DNA from: Nitriliruptoraceae bacterium
GTDB taxonomy: Bacteria > Actinomycetota > Nitriliruptoria > Nitriliruptorales > Nitriliruptoraceae
NCBI GenBank assembly: GCA_003561535.1
Contig: PWWI01000313.1
Location: forward strand, 1 to 60,383
Direction: 5' to 3'
DNA: 60,383 nucleotides
A program made the position numbers and the translations under genes. Below are positions 39,980 through 48,737 of the stretch, one piece after another. Within the stretch, counting starts at the first letter, position 1. Each line of letters starts with the position of its first letter. The notes below the pieces were generated by a model, which did no database searches, was not told the DNA's origin, and saw only the letters and a program-made list of their open reading frames with translations.

Positions 39980-40725
39980 AGCGTGGTCTCGAACCAGCTG
40001 CTGACCACCCCCACGAGGCGCTCGGCGACCGCCCGGTCGCTGACGAGGTGGTCGGCGCCGATCAGGGGGTGGAAGCCCTTCGGCTGGCGCGCGGCGGCGA
40101 AGATGCGCTCACCCTCCTCGATGCCGACCACCTGGTCGTCCGGCGCGTGGATCACCAGCAGCGGGCGGTCGAGATCAGCCACCGCTCCCGACTGGTCGTG
40201 CTGATCGAGCTCGTCGAGGAACCGGTTGGAGACGGCGATGTCACGCCCGCCGATGCGGATCCCGATGCGGTCGTCGGGGAGCTCCTCGGCGTCGGTGAAC
40301 AGGCGCTGCAGGTGAGCCGGCGAGGAGGGCGCGGCGAGGGTGACCACGGAGCGCACCGTGTGCAGGCGCGGCGCAGCGAGCAGGCTCGCGGCGCCCCCCA
40401 GGCTGTGACCGAGGAGGCCGCACGGGCCGAAGCCCTGATCGATCAGCGCGGTGGCGGCGGCCACCAGGTCGCGGACGCTGTGGGCCACGGTCGTGGTGTC
40501 GAAGTCTCCGTCGCTGTCGCCGAGCCCCGTGAAGTCGAACCGGAGCACGGCGAACCCGGCCTGCTCGAGGCCCCGGGCCAGACGGGTCATCGTGTGGATG
40601 TCCTTGGAGCAGGTGAAGCAGTGCGCCAGCAGGATGCTGCCGGACACCTCGCCGTCGGGGACGTGCAGCACCCCGGCGAGCGTGGCGCCGGTGCTCCCGG
40701 GGAAGGTGAGATCCTGGGTGCTCAT
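39976..40725 (-). CDS. Alpha/beta hydrolase
   Basis: 249 aa. Nucleophile Ser in LLGHSLGGAASL, Asp in VIHAPDDQVVGIEEG, His in LIGADHLVSD: a complete triad. The front part, ILLAHCFTCSKDIHTMTRLARGLEQAGFAVLRFDFTGLGDSDG, matches bacterial hydrolases often fused to or found beside OsmC proteins. Probably an esterase of unknown substrate. ATG 40725 has CAGGAG 5 nt upstream. First gene of the pair with the methyltransferase. Confidence 0.9.
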   Translation of the reverse strand: MSTQDLTFPGSTGATLAGVLHVPDGEVSGSILLAHCFTCSKDIHTMTRLARGLEQAGFAVLRFDFTGLGDSDGDFDTTTVAHSVRDLVAAATALIDQGFGPCGLLGHSLGGAASLLAAPRLHTVRSVVTLAAPSSPAHLQRLFTDAEELPDDRIGIRIGGRDIAVSNRFLDELDQHDQSGAVADLDRPLLVIHAPDDQVVGIEEGERIFAAARQPKGFHPLIGADHLVSDRAVAERLVGVVSSWFETTL

Positions 40726-40902
40726 CGGGGCTCCTGTGGGGTCGTCGCCCGGGGGTGATCGGGGCTCGTCGGTGCAGGGCCGGCCGCCGGGTCCGGCACC
40801 GGCGAGCGCCGCTGGAGCGAGCAGGGAACACCAGAGGAGGCCAGGGTGTTCCCCCAGCATGACGACCACGACGGTACGGGCACGGACGGGGACGGAGACG
40901 GA

Positions 40903-40908
40903 TAGCGT
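40903..40908 (+). promoter_or_regulatory. -10 element TAGCGT of the sigma-factor operon (leaderless)
   Basis: Hexamer ending 7 nt before GTG 40916. Confidence 0.5.
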
Positions 40909-40915
40909 CGCCCAT

Positions 40916-41455
40916 GTGGCCGATGACCGCACCGACGCGCGCTTCCGGGAGCAGGTGCTCCCGGAGCTCGAGGTGCTCTACCGGGTCGCGCGTCGGCTGA
41001 CCGGATCCAACTCCGATGCCGAGGACCTGGTCCAGGACACCCTCCTCAAGGCCTACCGGGCCTTCGACCGCTTCGACGGCCGCTACCTCCGAGCCTGGCT
41101 GCTCACGATCATGCGCAACCACCACCGCAACCAGCTCCGCAAGCGTCGCCCCGACCTGTTGGACGACGAGGTGGCACAGCGCCTGCCGGGCCACGGGCAG
41201 GATGCCCGGCGGGATGGAGTGGACGAGCGGGCGTTCCACGACGACCTCGACCCCGTGGTCCGCGAGGCGCTGCGGTCGCTGTCGCCCAAGCACCGGTCGG
41301 TGATCGCGCTGGTCGACCTCGACGGCCTCACCTACCGCGAGGCGGCGGAGCTGCTCGGGGTGCCGGTGGGCACCGTCATGAGCCGGCTGCACCGTGCCCG
41401 GAGCAAGGTCAGGTCGCGCCTCGAGGCCCACCTCGACGTGGAGGACACGAGCTGA
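40916..41455 (+). CDS. ECF-type RNA polymerase sigma factor
   Basis: 179 aa. Region 2 (LYRVARRLTGSNSDAEDLVQDTLLKAYRAFDRFDGRYLRAWLLTIMRN) and region 4 (ALRSLSPKHRSVIALVDLDGLTYREAAELLGVPVGTVMSRLHRARSKVRSRL) are both complete. It resembles the SigR/SigH group that pairs with zinc anti-sigma factors, and the next gene is such a protein, overlapping at TGATG. That pairing suggests thiol-oxidative or related stress sensing (inference). GTG 40916 sits 7 nt after a -10. Confidence 0.93.
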   Translation: MADDRTDARFREQVLPELEVLYRVARRLTGSNSDAEDLVQDTLLKAYRAFDRFDGRYLRAWLLTIMRNHHRNQLRKRRPDLLDDEVAQRLPGHGQDARRDGVDERAFHDDLDPVVREALRSLSPKHRSVIALVDLDGLTYREAAELLGVPVGTVMSRLHRARSKVRSRLEAHLDVEDTS

Positions 41456-41739
41456 TGCGTCATCGACCCCAGCTGCCGCTGCCACCCGAGCCCGACTGCC
41501 ACCAGGTCGGCGCCGTCCTGCAGTCCTACCTCGACGGCGAGCTCGGGGCGGAGGACACCGGCGTCGTCGCCGCCCACCTCGAGCACTGCGAGCGGTGCGG
41601 GATCGAGGCGGCCACGGTCACCAGGGTCATCGACGCGATCCGCCGTCAGCGGCCCGACCTCGCCCCTGACCCGCTCGTGCGGCTGACGGGCTTCGTCGAG
41701 CAGCTGGGAGCGGGCGGTCCCGACCCCTCGGGGTCCTGA
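41455..41739 (+). CDS. Zinc-binding anti-sigma factor (ZAS domain)
   Basis: 94 aa, matching RsrA/RshA-size proteins. The ZAS signature His41-x3-Cys45-x2-Cys48 (AAHLEHCERCG) and an upstream Cys15 (DCHQV) form a likely zinc site; LQSYLDGEL is also typical. It would hold the ECF factor inactive until zinc release or thiol oxidation (family knowledge). It overlaps the sigma stop by one base. Confidence 0.9.
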   Translation: MRHRPQLPLPPEPDCHQVGAVLQSYLDGELGAEDTGVVAAHLEHCERCGIEAATVTRVIDAIRRQRPDLAPDPLVRLTGFVEQLGAGGPDPSGS

Positions 41740-41863
41740 GCGTCGGGGGCCTGAGCGCACGTTGGCTCGCGCCCGTCGGTGCCCCGGCGCCCGTCGGTGT
41801 CCAGGTGAGCGTCGGTGCCCCGGCGCGCGTCGCCGAGCCCGCGAGCGGCGCTACCCGTCCTGG

Positions 41864-42559
41864 TCAGGCGTCGCTGCCCGTCGCGGGGCGGGGGACGCGG
41901 AACCCGTCGAGCCCCGTGCGGCACAGCTCCGCGCTGGCCTGGGGGTCAGCGGGTGCGTCGCAGCTGAACGACCACATCGCCGCCGGCGACGACTCGGGGA
42001 TGAACCACTGGCGCACGTAGCGCTCCTCGCCGCCGAACACCTCGGCGGGGACCGTGAAGGCGACGAGCGCGATGTCCCGGTCGTCCCACGAGGTGACCCG
42101 GGTCTCGCGGACCTCCAGCCCCTGGGCGGTGAAGCGCTCGCGCAGGTCGTCGGTGAGCTCCTCCAACCCGAGCTCCAGCCCCGGATCCGACCGGTTGACG
42201 TTCCCCTGCCAGGACACGACCGTGCCCGGGAGGGTGTCAGCGTCGGCCACGACCGCCCGGATGTTGCTGTCAGCCGTCGCCGAACCGAGGGCGGGGAGCC
42301 AGAAGCCCCCCCAGGCGGTGTCCTCCGTCACGCTGCCCACCTCATCGATCGGGGCGCCCACGGTCCACACCGCAGCGTGGCTCGGACGTGCCAGCACGAA
42401 GCTGCCGTCCCGGGCGTCATCGACCACCTCGGCGTCCCAGCCGTCACCGAGCTCCTCGGCGATGGCCCGGGACTGCTCCTCGGGGGTGTCGGGTGCGTCA
42501 CCGGTACAACCGGCGACCGCGAACCCGACCGCGACAGCGAACAGGGCGATGCGGCGCAT
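41864..42559 (-). CDS. Predicted lipoprotein of unknown function
   Basis: 231 aa with a lipobox (ALFAVAVGFAVAGC, Cys18) and polar mature domain. No family recognised. VVSWQGNVNRSDPGLELGLEELTDDL and RDIALVAFTVPAEVFGGEERYVRQWFIPESSPAAMWSFSCDAPADP suggest an alpha/beta domain with two further cysteines near the end. Attached to the outer face of the membrane. ATG 42559 has GAGGA nearby. Confidence 0.78.
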   Translation of the reverse strand: MRRIALFAVAVGFAVAGCTGDAPDTPEEQSRAIAEELGDGWDAEVVDDARDGSFVLARPSHAAVWTVGAPIDEVGSVTEDTAWGGFWLPALGSATADSNIRAVVADADTLPGTVVSWQGNVNRSDPGLELGLEELTDDLRERFTAQGLEVRETRVTSWDDRDIALVAFTVPAEVFGGEERYVRQWFIPESSPAAMWSFSCDAPADPQASAELCRTGLDGFRVPRPATGSDA

Positions 42560-42593
42560 GCATCCTCATCGTGCTCGGGGGATCGGGGGACAG

Positions 42594-42629
42594 GCGGACC
42601 TGCGGACCTGCGGACCTGCGGACCTGCGG
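42594..42629. repeat. 8-bp tandem repeat, four and a half copies
   Basis: GCGGACCT repeated four times plus GCGG, in the 127-nt gap between the lipoprotein start and the helicase stop. Confidence 0.85.
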
Positions 42630-42686
42630 GGGGAACCCATCGCCCTGCCGGGTTGTTCCACCCCTCTGGTGGCGCCGCCGGCGGCG

Positions 42687-44435
42687 TCAGACGTTGCGGT
42701 CGGCCCGGACCGTGGCCCTGCGCCCCTTGATCGTGGACCCACGCAGCGCGCGGATCACCTCGTCGGCTGCGTGCCGGGGGACCTCGACGAGGGAGAAGTT
42801 GGGCGTGATCTCGATGTTGCCCACGTCCCGGCCGCTCAGCCCCGATTCGTTGGCGATGGCGCCCACCAGGTCCTTGGGTCGGATCCCGGCGCTCTGGCCG
42901 GCGCCGATGAAGATGCGCACGGTGTCGCCGCCCCCACCACGCCGGGTGTCGGCGCCCGGACGGCCGCCCCGTCCGCCGCCCCGTGCGCCCTCCGGCCCGC
43001 GCCGTCCGCCGCCGCGAACGCCGTCCGGCCCGCGCCGTCCGCCGCCGCGGCTGCCCTTCCCGCCCCGGTCGTCGTAGAGCCGGACCTCTGGGAGCTCCTG
43101 CTCGTCGGCATCGGTCCCGGCGACCTGCTCGTGGACCAGCGAGATCGCGGCCAGGGTCAGCTCCATCAGGTCGAATCCGTCGCCGAGCGACTCGACGACG
43201 CCACGGAAGCGCTCGAGGTCCTCCTCGGCGAGGAGCCGGGCCTCCAGCGTCTCCCGGGTCAGCTCCAGACGGCGGGCCCTCAGGTCGGCGACCGAGGGGA
43301 TCGACGCCACCTCCAACTCGGCGCCGGTGTGCTGCTCGATGGCCCGGACCAGCCGCTGCTGCCGCGGCTCGACCAGCGTGATCGCCACCCCGGACCGACC
43401 CGCCCGTCCCACCCGCCCGATCCGGTGGGTGTAGGACTCCGGCGCGGCGGGCACGTCGTAGTTGATGACGTGGCTGAGGTGCTCGATGTCCAGACCACGG
43501 GCGGCGACATCGGTGGCGACCAGCAGGTCCGCCGTCCCGGCCCGGAGGCGGTCCATCACCCGGTCCCGTTGCTCCTGGTCCATCCCACCGTGGAGCGCCT
43601 CGGCGCGGTAGCCGCGCCCGTTCATCACCTCGGTCAGCTCGTCGACCTCGTTGCGGGTCCCGCAGAACACGATCGCGGCCTCGGGGGCCTCGACGTCCAG
43701 GATGCGACCCAGCGCCGCCGGCTTGTGGTTGCGCGCGACGACGTAGGCGCTCTGGCGGACACGCGGGCTGTGCCGCACGCCCGCCTGCTCGCGTCCGATC
43801 GTGACCCGCATCGGGTCGTCGAGGTAGCGCCGGGCCAGCTGGTCGATGCGCGGAGGCAGGGTCGCGGAGAACAGCACCGTCTGTCGGGTCGCCGGCGTGG
43901 CTGCCAGGATCGCCTCCAGGTCATCGGCGAAGCCCATGTCGAGCATCTCGTCGGCCTCGTCCAGCACCACCACCTCGAGGTCGTCGAGGTGGAGCGTGCC
44001 CCGGGCGAGGTGGTCGACGGCCCGGCCCGGGGTGGCCACCACCACGTCCACGCCACGCGTCAGCGCCTTGAGTTGCCGCCAGATGGGTTGGCCCCCGTAG
44101 ATGGGGAGCACGCGGGCGTCGACACCGCGGCCGTAGGCGTGGACGGCCTGGGACACCTGCATGGCGAGCTCGCGGGTGGGGACCAGGATCAGGGCGGTCG
44201 GGTTCCGGCCCCGGTCGCCGTCGGGCAGGCGTTGCAGGACCGGCAGGGCGAAGGCGGCGGTCTTGCCGGTCCCGGTGGCGGCCTGGCCCAGCAGGTCCCG
44301 GCCGGCGAGCAGTGGCCCGATGGCCTCGCGCTGGATCGGGGTCGGTTCCTCGTAGCCGAGCTGCTGCAGCGCGGCCACCAGTCGGTGGTCCAGCCCGAGC
44401 TCGGCGAAGGGGGCGGCGCCGGTGGGAGCGGTCAT
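42687..44435 (-). CDS. deaD: DEAD-box RNA helicase (DeaD/CsdA type)
   Basis: 582 aa. All core motifs are present: PTPIQ, AATGTGKT, PTREL, TPGR, VLDEADEM, SAT, HGGMDQEQRDRVM, ATDVAARGLD and HRIGRVGRAGRSG. An RGG-rich linker (about 450-500, GGRRGPDGVRGGGRRGPEG) precedes a DbpA-type RNA-binding domain (VRIFIGAGQSAGIRPKDLVGAIANESGLSG...PHFSLVEV-like). It probably remodels rRNA or structured mRNA. ATG 44435 lacks a strong ribosome site. Confidence 0.95.
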   Translation of the reverse strand: MTAPTGAAPFAELGLDHRLVAALQQLGYEEPTPIQREAIGPLLAGRDLLGQAATGTGKTAAFALPVLQRLPDGDRGRNPTALILVPTRELAMQVSQAVHAYGRGVDARVLPIYGGQPIWRQLKALTRGVDVVVATPGRAVDHLARGTLHLDDLEVVVLDEADEMLDMGFADDLEAILAATPATRQTVLFSATLPPRIDQLARRYLDDPMRVTIGREQAGVRHSPRVRQSAYVVARNHKPAALGRILDVEAPEAAIVFCGTRNEVDELTEVMNGRGYRAEALHGGMDQEQRDRVMDRLRAGTADLLVATDVAARGLDIEHLSHVINYDVPAAPESYTHRIGRVGRAGRSGVAITLVEPRQQRLVRAIEQHTGAELEVASIPSVADLRARRLELTRETLEARLLAEEDLERFRGVVESLGDGFDLMELTLAAISLVHEQVAGTDADEQELPEVRLYDDRGGKGSRGGGRRGPDGVRGGGRRGPEGARGGGRGGRPGADTRRGGGGDTVRIFIGAGQSAGIRPKDLVGAIANESGLSGRDVGNIEITPNFSLVEVPRHAADEVIRALRGSTIKGRRATVRADRNV

Positions 44436-44526
44436 CTTCGATCCGGGGTGGGAGGGGCGGTGTCGAGCTCGCCGCGGCCGGGGGTCGGCGCGTAGTGTCG
44501 CCGACCGCTGCCGCTCGCGTCGTCGC

Positions 44527-46866
44527 TCAGCGTGGCCGTTCGATGGTCGCCGGCGGTGGGACCGGCTGGGGATGGGCCAGGAACGCCGGCACCGCCTGTG
44601 GGGACAGCGCCTTGGACCACAGGTAGCCCTGGGCCAGCTGGCACCCGAGCGCCCGCAGGTGGGCCACCTGTACCTCGGCGTCCACCCCTTCGGCGATCAC
44701 CTCCAGCCCCTGGGCGGCGGCGATCGCCAGCAGCGCGGCGATGACGGGATCGGCGTCGGCCTCGACGCCGAGCGGGGTCACGAAGGAACGGTCGATCTTC
44801 AGCCCGTGGAAGGGGAAGCGGCCCAGCTGGGCGAAGGAGGAGTAACCGGTCCCGAAGTCGTCGATGTGGATCCGGACGCCGACGTCGGCCATCGCCTGGA
44901 GCTTCGCGGTCGTCACGTCGCTGTGGTCGGCCAGCACGGTCTCGGTGACCTCGAGGGCGAGCCGCTCGGGTGCCAACCCGGTGTCGTCGAGCACGCCGGC
45001 CACGGTCGGCACCAGATCGACGTCGAGGAGCTGCCGCGCCGAGACGTTGATCGCCAGCTGCAGCCGGCGATCGACGCCGACCTCGTCCCACGCCGCCAGC
45101 TGCTCGCAGGCCCGTCGGAGCACCCAGGCACCGATCGGCACGATGGCGCCGTTGCGTTCCGCGATGGGAACGAACTCCCCCGGACCGATCTCCCCGAGCT
45201 CCGGGTGGTCCCACAGCAGCAGCGCTTCCATGCAGGGCACGACGCCGGTGCTGAGGTCGACCAGCGGCTGGTACGCGAGGCGGAACTGGTCGGTGATGGT
45301 CGGCGTCGACAGCTCGTACTCCAGCCGCAGCCGCCGTTCCTCCTCGCGACGCAGCGCGTCGTCGCAGATGCGGATCCGCCCGGTGTCGGAGGCCTGCGCG
45401 GCGCTGAGCGCCAGGTTCGCGTCGCGCAGCACCCCAGCCGGGGTGGCGCCCGAGGTGCTCGTCGAGGCGGCACCGGCCCGCACGCGCAGCAGCAGGGTGC
45501 CGCCGCCGGGGGTGGCGAAGGGCTCCTCGAACAGCTGGGCGAGGTCGTGGGCCAGCGCGAGGGCGGCGGCCTCGCCGGTCGCGGCGGTCGCGGCGGTCTC
45601 GCCGGTCTCGCCGGTCTCGCCGGTCGCGGCGGTCGCGGCGGTCTCGCCGGTCGCGGCGGTCTCGCCGGCCTGGTCGGTCGCGCCGGCCTCGGAGCCGAGC
45701 AGGACCCCGAACTCGTCCCCGCTGGTGCGCGCGACGGTGCCGTCTGCCCCGACCGCCGCCTGCAACCGGCGGGCGACGGAGCGGAGCAGGTAGTCGCCGG
45801 TGCGGTGACCGACGCGGTCGTTGATCCCGGCCATCCCGATCAGGTCGAGCAGCACCAGTGCCCCCGGCCGGCCCGCTCCCCGAGCGGGAGCGAGGAAGCG
45901 ACGCAGCTCCTCCAGCAGCAGGTCTCGGTTGGCCAACCCGGTCAGCCCGTCGTGGGTGGCCTGGTGCTCGAGCCGGGAGCGGACGGTCAGCTCGTCGGTG
46001 AGGTCCCGGGCGGTGACCACGACCCCGGCCACCGCATCGAGGCTGCGCAGGTCCGACAGCGTCAGGGCCAGGTGGCGCCGGCGCCCGTCGGCCCGCGCGA
46101 TCGGCACGATGTGGTGACGGGTGGGGTCCGGACCGGCCAGCAGCGAGCCCCAGACCGCGCGCAGCACGCGGCGGTCCCGCTCGGCGATGCGGGCCAGGAT
46201 GTCCTCGATCGACGGGGACGGGGTCCCGAGGAAGCCCGCAGCCGCCGGGCTCACGTAGGTGACCTGATGCCGGTCGTCCAGCACCACGATGGGGTCACCG
46301 GCGTGCTCCACCAGAGCCTCGAAACGGCGGTGGGACGCGTCCAACTCGTCACCCAGTTGGTCGACCTGCCGTCGCGCGTCCTCCTCGCTGGCGCTCAGCC
46401 GCCGGAGCGCGCGCTGCTGTGCGGTGAGGTCGTGGATCACCACGTTGACCAGCTCGCGGGCCCCGACCCGGATCGGGGCGGTCGCCACCTCGACGTCGCG
46501 GAGCTCCCCGTCGGAGAGCCGGTGCCGTGCCAGCGTTCGCCACGGCGGCCCCTCACCTGCGGGGTCGCCGGAGGCGTCCGACGCCCAGGGCGGGAGGGCG
46601 GGGTGCTCGTCGACGCCGTCAGGCACGTCGACGTCGGCAGCGTGAGCGGGGACCGTGAGGTCGTCGAGGTGGAGACCAGCGAAGGTGGCGGCGTCGTAGC
46701 CGTAGAACCGCTCGGCAGCGTCGTTGGCCGCCACGATGGCGCGCTCGTTCGGGTCGAGCAGGAGCATGATCGACGGGTGGGTGCCGAACAACCTGCGCCA
46801 GCCCTGCTCGGTGACCACCTCGGCTTCGACCATCCGCTCGAACGCTCCGCCCTGGTGAGCTGTCAC
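44527..46866 (-). CDS. PAS-GGDEF-EAL cyclic-di-GMP protein
   Basis: 779 aa, no membrane segments. Two PAS domains (about 20-150 and 180-300), a GGDEF domain (about 310-480) with the catalytic site as SGDEF (ARTSGDEFGVLL), and an EAL domain (about 505-760) with MEALLLWDHPELG, NVSARQL, EVTETVL, DDFGTGYSS and AEGVD intact. Both synthesis and breakdown of c-di-GMP are possible. Unusual: a roughly 35-residue Gly-Glu-Thr-Ala repeat lies just after SGDEF. GTG 46866 or ATG 46833 could be the start; TACCGT at 46895-46900 favours the first. Confidence 0.92.
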   Translation of the reverse strand: MTAHQGGAFERMVEAEVVTEQGWRRLFGTHPSIMLLLDPNERAIVAANDAAERFYGYDAATFAGLHLDDLTVPAHAADVDVPDGVDEHPALPPWASDASGDPAGEGPPWRTLARHRLSDGELRDVEVATAPIRVGARELVNVVIHDLTAQQRALRRLSASEEDARRQVDQLGDELDASHRRFEALVEHAGDPIVVLDDRHQVTYVSPAAAGFLGTPSPSIEDILARIAERDRRVLRAVWGSLLAGPDPTRHHIVPIARADGRRRHLALTLSDLRSLDAVAGVVVTARDLTDELTVRSRLEHQATHDGLTGLANRDLLLEELRRFLAPARGAGRPGALVLLDLIGMAGINDRVGHRTGDYLLRSVARRLQAAVGADGTVARTSGDEFGVLLGSEAGATDQAGETAATGETAATAATGETGETGETAATAATGEAAALALAHDLAQLFEEPFATPGGGTLLLRVRAGAASTSTSGATPAGVLRDANLALSAAQASDTGRIRICDDALRREEERRLRLEYELSTPTITDQFRLAYQPLVDLSTGVVPCMEALLLWDHPELGEIGPGEFVPIAERNGAIVPIGAWVLRRACEQLAAWDEVGVDRRLQLAINVSARQLLDVDLVPTVAGVLDDTGLAPERLALEVTETVLADHSDVTTAKLQAMADVGVRIHIDDFGTGYSSFAQLGRFPFHGLKIDRSFVTPLGVEADADPVIAALLAIAAAQGLEVIAEGVDAEVQVAHLRALGCQLAQGYLWSKALSPQAVPAFLAHPQPVPPPATIERPR
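45576..45690 (-). repeat. In-frame microsatellite inside the GGDEF domain
   Basis: Interleaved GCGGTCTCGCCGGTC and GCGGTCGCG units on the plus strand encode the GETAAT/AATGET run, directly after the catalytic loop of the GGDEF domain. Confidence 0.8.
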
Positions 46867-46894
46867 AGGCCCTGCGGACCCTTCGCCGACGTCG

Positions 46895-46900
46895 ACGGTA
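46895..46900 (-). promoter_or_regulatory. -10 TACCGT for the GGDEF-EAL gene
   Basis: Minus-strand hexamer, 28 nt before GTG 46866 and only 9 nt from the opposite-facing TACCGT at 46910-46915, so the two divergent promoters overlap. Confidence 0.45.
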
Positions 46901-46909
46901 GGTCGCCGT

Positions 46910-46915
46910 TACCGT
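46910..46915 (+). promoter_or_regulatory. -10 TACCGT for the zinc-ribbon/spermidine-synthase-like operon
   Basis: Plus-strand hexamer with a 37-nt gap to GTG 46953, containing GGAGGGAGG. Confidence 0.45.
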
Positions 46916-46952
46916 GGCCGCTCACCGCGTCAGCGAGCGGAGGGAGGACGGC

Positions 46953-47297
46953 GTGCCCGTGGTCGGCTGTCCGCTGTGCGGCGAGGAGGAGGAACTCGCC
47001 GGCGAACGGCTCGACGAACGGATCCTGCTGACCTGTGAGGTGTGCGGGCACCGGTGGGACCGCGACACCCGGCCGCGGTGCGGGTTGTGTGGTTCGGAGG
47101 ACGTCGAGGGCATCCCGACCTCCACGCTGGAGGAGGCCGGCCGCGCGGGGGTGCGGACCCCGTCCGGGATCCGGCTCGTCCACTACTGCTGGTCGTGCTA
47201 CGGCAACGACGTGATCTCGACCGATCCATCGCCAGGCCCACGACCTCCACCGGGCCGCAGTCGGGACCTGCGCGCCCTGCGCGGGAAGGGAGGGTGA
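46953..47297 (+). CDS. Small zinc-ribbon protein
   Basis: 114 aa, no named family. Three CxxC-type knuckles (GCPLCGEEEE, TCEVCGHRWD, CGLCGSED) and a later CWSCYGND suggest two zinc ribbons. A Pro/Arg-rich tail follows. GTG 46953 has GGAGGGAGG upstream. It ends 4 nt before the spermidine-synthase-like gene, so the products may work together; DNA, RNA or protein binding cannot be decided. Confidence 0.75.
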   Translation: MPVVGCPLCGEEEELAGERLDERILLTCEVCGHRWDRDTRPRCGLCGSEDVEGIPTSTLEEAGRAGVRTPSGIRLVHYCWSCYGNDVISTDPSPGPRPPPGRSRDLRALRGKGG

Positions 47298-47301
47298 GCG
47301 G

Positions 47302-48027
47302 ATGCCACTGGCCTTCGAGCAGTTGAGCTGGGACGACACGCCGATGGGCGTCCTGGGGCTCCGGCGACGTCATGATCCGAGCCTCGGCGAGGACGTCTAC
47401 GAGGTGAAACTCGGCGACGAGTTCCTGATGTCCAGCCACTTCACCGTGGCGGAGATCGCGCTGGCACGGCTCGGGTTGGCGGAACTCGACCGCGCGGACA
47501 TCGACGTGGTCGTCGGCGGTCTGGGGCTCGGCTACACCGCACAGGCGGTGCTCGAGGATCCGCGGGTGCGCTCGGTGGTGGTCGTGGAGGCGCTGGGCGA
47601 GGTGATCGCCTGGCACGAGCAGCAGCTGTTGCCGGAGGTCGTGGGCCTGGCCACCGACCCGCGGATGCGTCTGGTGCAGGCCGACCTGTTCGGCGCGCTG
47701 GCCGTCGGCGAGGGCTTCGATCCCGACCAGCCGGCGCGCCGTTTCGACGCCGTGCTCATCGACATCGACCACTCCCCGCGCCACGTGCTGCACCCGAGCC
47801 ACGCCGCCTTCTACACCCCCCACGGGCTCGAACCTCTGGTCCGAGGGCTGGCCCCGGACGGGGTGTTCGGCCTGTGGTCCGACGACCCGCCGGACCAGGA
47901 CTACCTCGACGTCCTGGATGGTGCGTTCGGACGGGTACGGGCGGAGGGGGTGGCCTTCGCCAACCCGCTGACCAAAGGCACGTCGACGAACACGATCTAC
48001 CTGGCCTCCGAGCCCCGGCGGCGCTGA
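47302..48027 (+). CDS. Spermidine-synthase-like SAM-binding protein
   Basis: 241 aa, class I methyltransferase fold of the polyamine-synthase type: VVVGGLGLGYTAQAVL (motif I), VVVVEALGEVIAWHE, RLVQADLFGAL and FDAVLIDIDHSPRHVL. The Tyr-Asp substrate pair of true spermidine synthases is not evident, so it may be a methyltransferase-like relative. Probably in one operon with the zinc-ribbon gene. Confidence 0.85.
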   Translation: MPLAFEQLSWDDTPMGVLGLRRRHDPSLGEDVYEVKLGDEFLMSSHFTVAEIALARLGLAELDRADIDVVVGGLGLGYTAQAVLEDPRVRSVVVVEALGEVIAWHEQQLLPEVVGLATDPRMRLVQADLFGALAVGEGFDPDQPARRFDAVLIDIDHSPRHVLHPSHAAFYTPHGLEPLVRGLAPDGVFGLWSDDPPDQDYLDVLDGAFGRVRAEGVAFANPLTKGTSTNTIYLASEPRRR

Positions 48028-48043
48028 GCCGGCTCGGTCGTCG

Positions 48044-48574
48044 TCAGCTGACGCTGCCCCCGAGTGCCTGGATCGTCGCCCGGAGCCACGGGCCGAGGTC
48101 GCCGGGGTGGCGGGCGGAGATGAGGTTGCCGTCGACGACCACCTCGGCGTCCTCCCACACGCAGCCGGCGTTGACCATGTCGTCCTTGATGGCGGAGAAG
48201 CTGGTCGCCCGGCGCCCGTCGATGATGCCAGCGGAGATCGGGACCCAGCCGGCGTGGCAGATGAAGGCGATCGGCTTGCCGGCGAGGTCGAAAGCCCGCA
48301 CGAGGTCGAGGACCGCCGGCGAGCGGCGCAGGGCGTCGGGAGCGAACCCACCCGGGAGCACCAGGCCGTCGAAGTCGTCGGCTGACACAGCGTCGACCGC
48401 AGCGTCGACCGGGAAGGGCCCGTGCCCCTTCTTGCCGGTGACCGCTGCGCCGTCGGGGCTGGCCGTGGTGACGTTGGCCCCTTCCTCGGTCAGACGCAGG
48501 ACGGGGTAGAGCAGCTCGCTGTCCTCGAACAGATCGGCGGCGAGCACCAGGACTCGGGAGTCGGACAGGCTCAT
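48044..48574 (-). CDS. DJ-1/PfpI family protein
   Basis: 176 aa, full length for PfpI/YhbO. Nucleophile Cys in IAFICHAGWVPIS; Glu partner in LFEDSELLYPVLRL; GLVLPGGFAPDALRR is conserved. Relatives are described as deglycases, glyoxalases or stress chaperones. ATG 48574 has GAGGAGG upstream. Confidence 0.93.
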   Translation of the reverse strand: MSLSDSRVLVLAADLFEDSELLYPVLRLTEEGANVTTASPDGAAVTGKKGHGPFPVDAAVDAVSADDFDGLVLPGGFAPDALRRSPAVLDLVRAFDLAGKPIAFICHAGWVPISAGIIDGRRATSFSAIKDDMVNAGCVWEDAEVVVDGNLISARHPGDLGPWLRATIQALGGSVS

Positions 48575-48737
48575 GGGGGCCCTCCTCGGGGTCGTTCGCG
48601 GTGGTCTTCGCGGTGGTCGGGCTGCCGGGGTCGGGGGGCCGGGGTCCGGCGATGACCAGCGTGGGGTCCCCGCCGGTCCGGTGCGCTCCGGGGAGGGCCG
48701 GATGGACACCGGTCGGTCTCGTTGGTCGCGCGGGTGC

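Noticed and set aside
40726-40915. An upstream ATG (40859) as the start of the sigma factor
   Set aside because: The added Thr-rich residues match no sigma region, and a -10 element lies between that ATG and GTG 40916.
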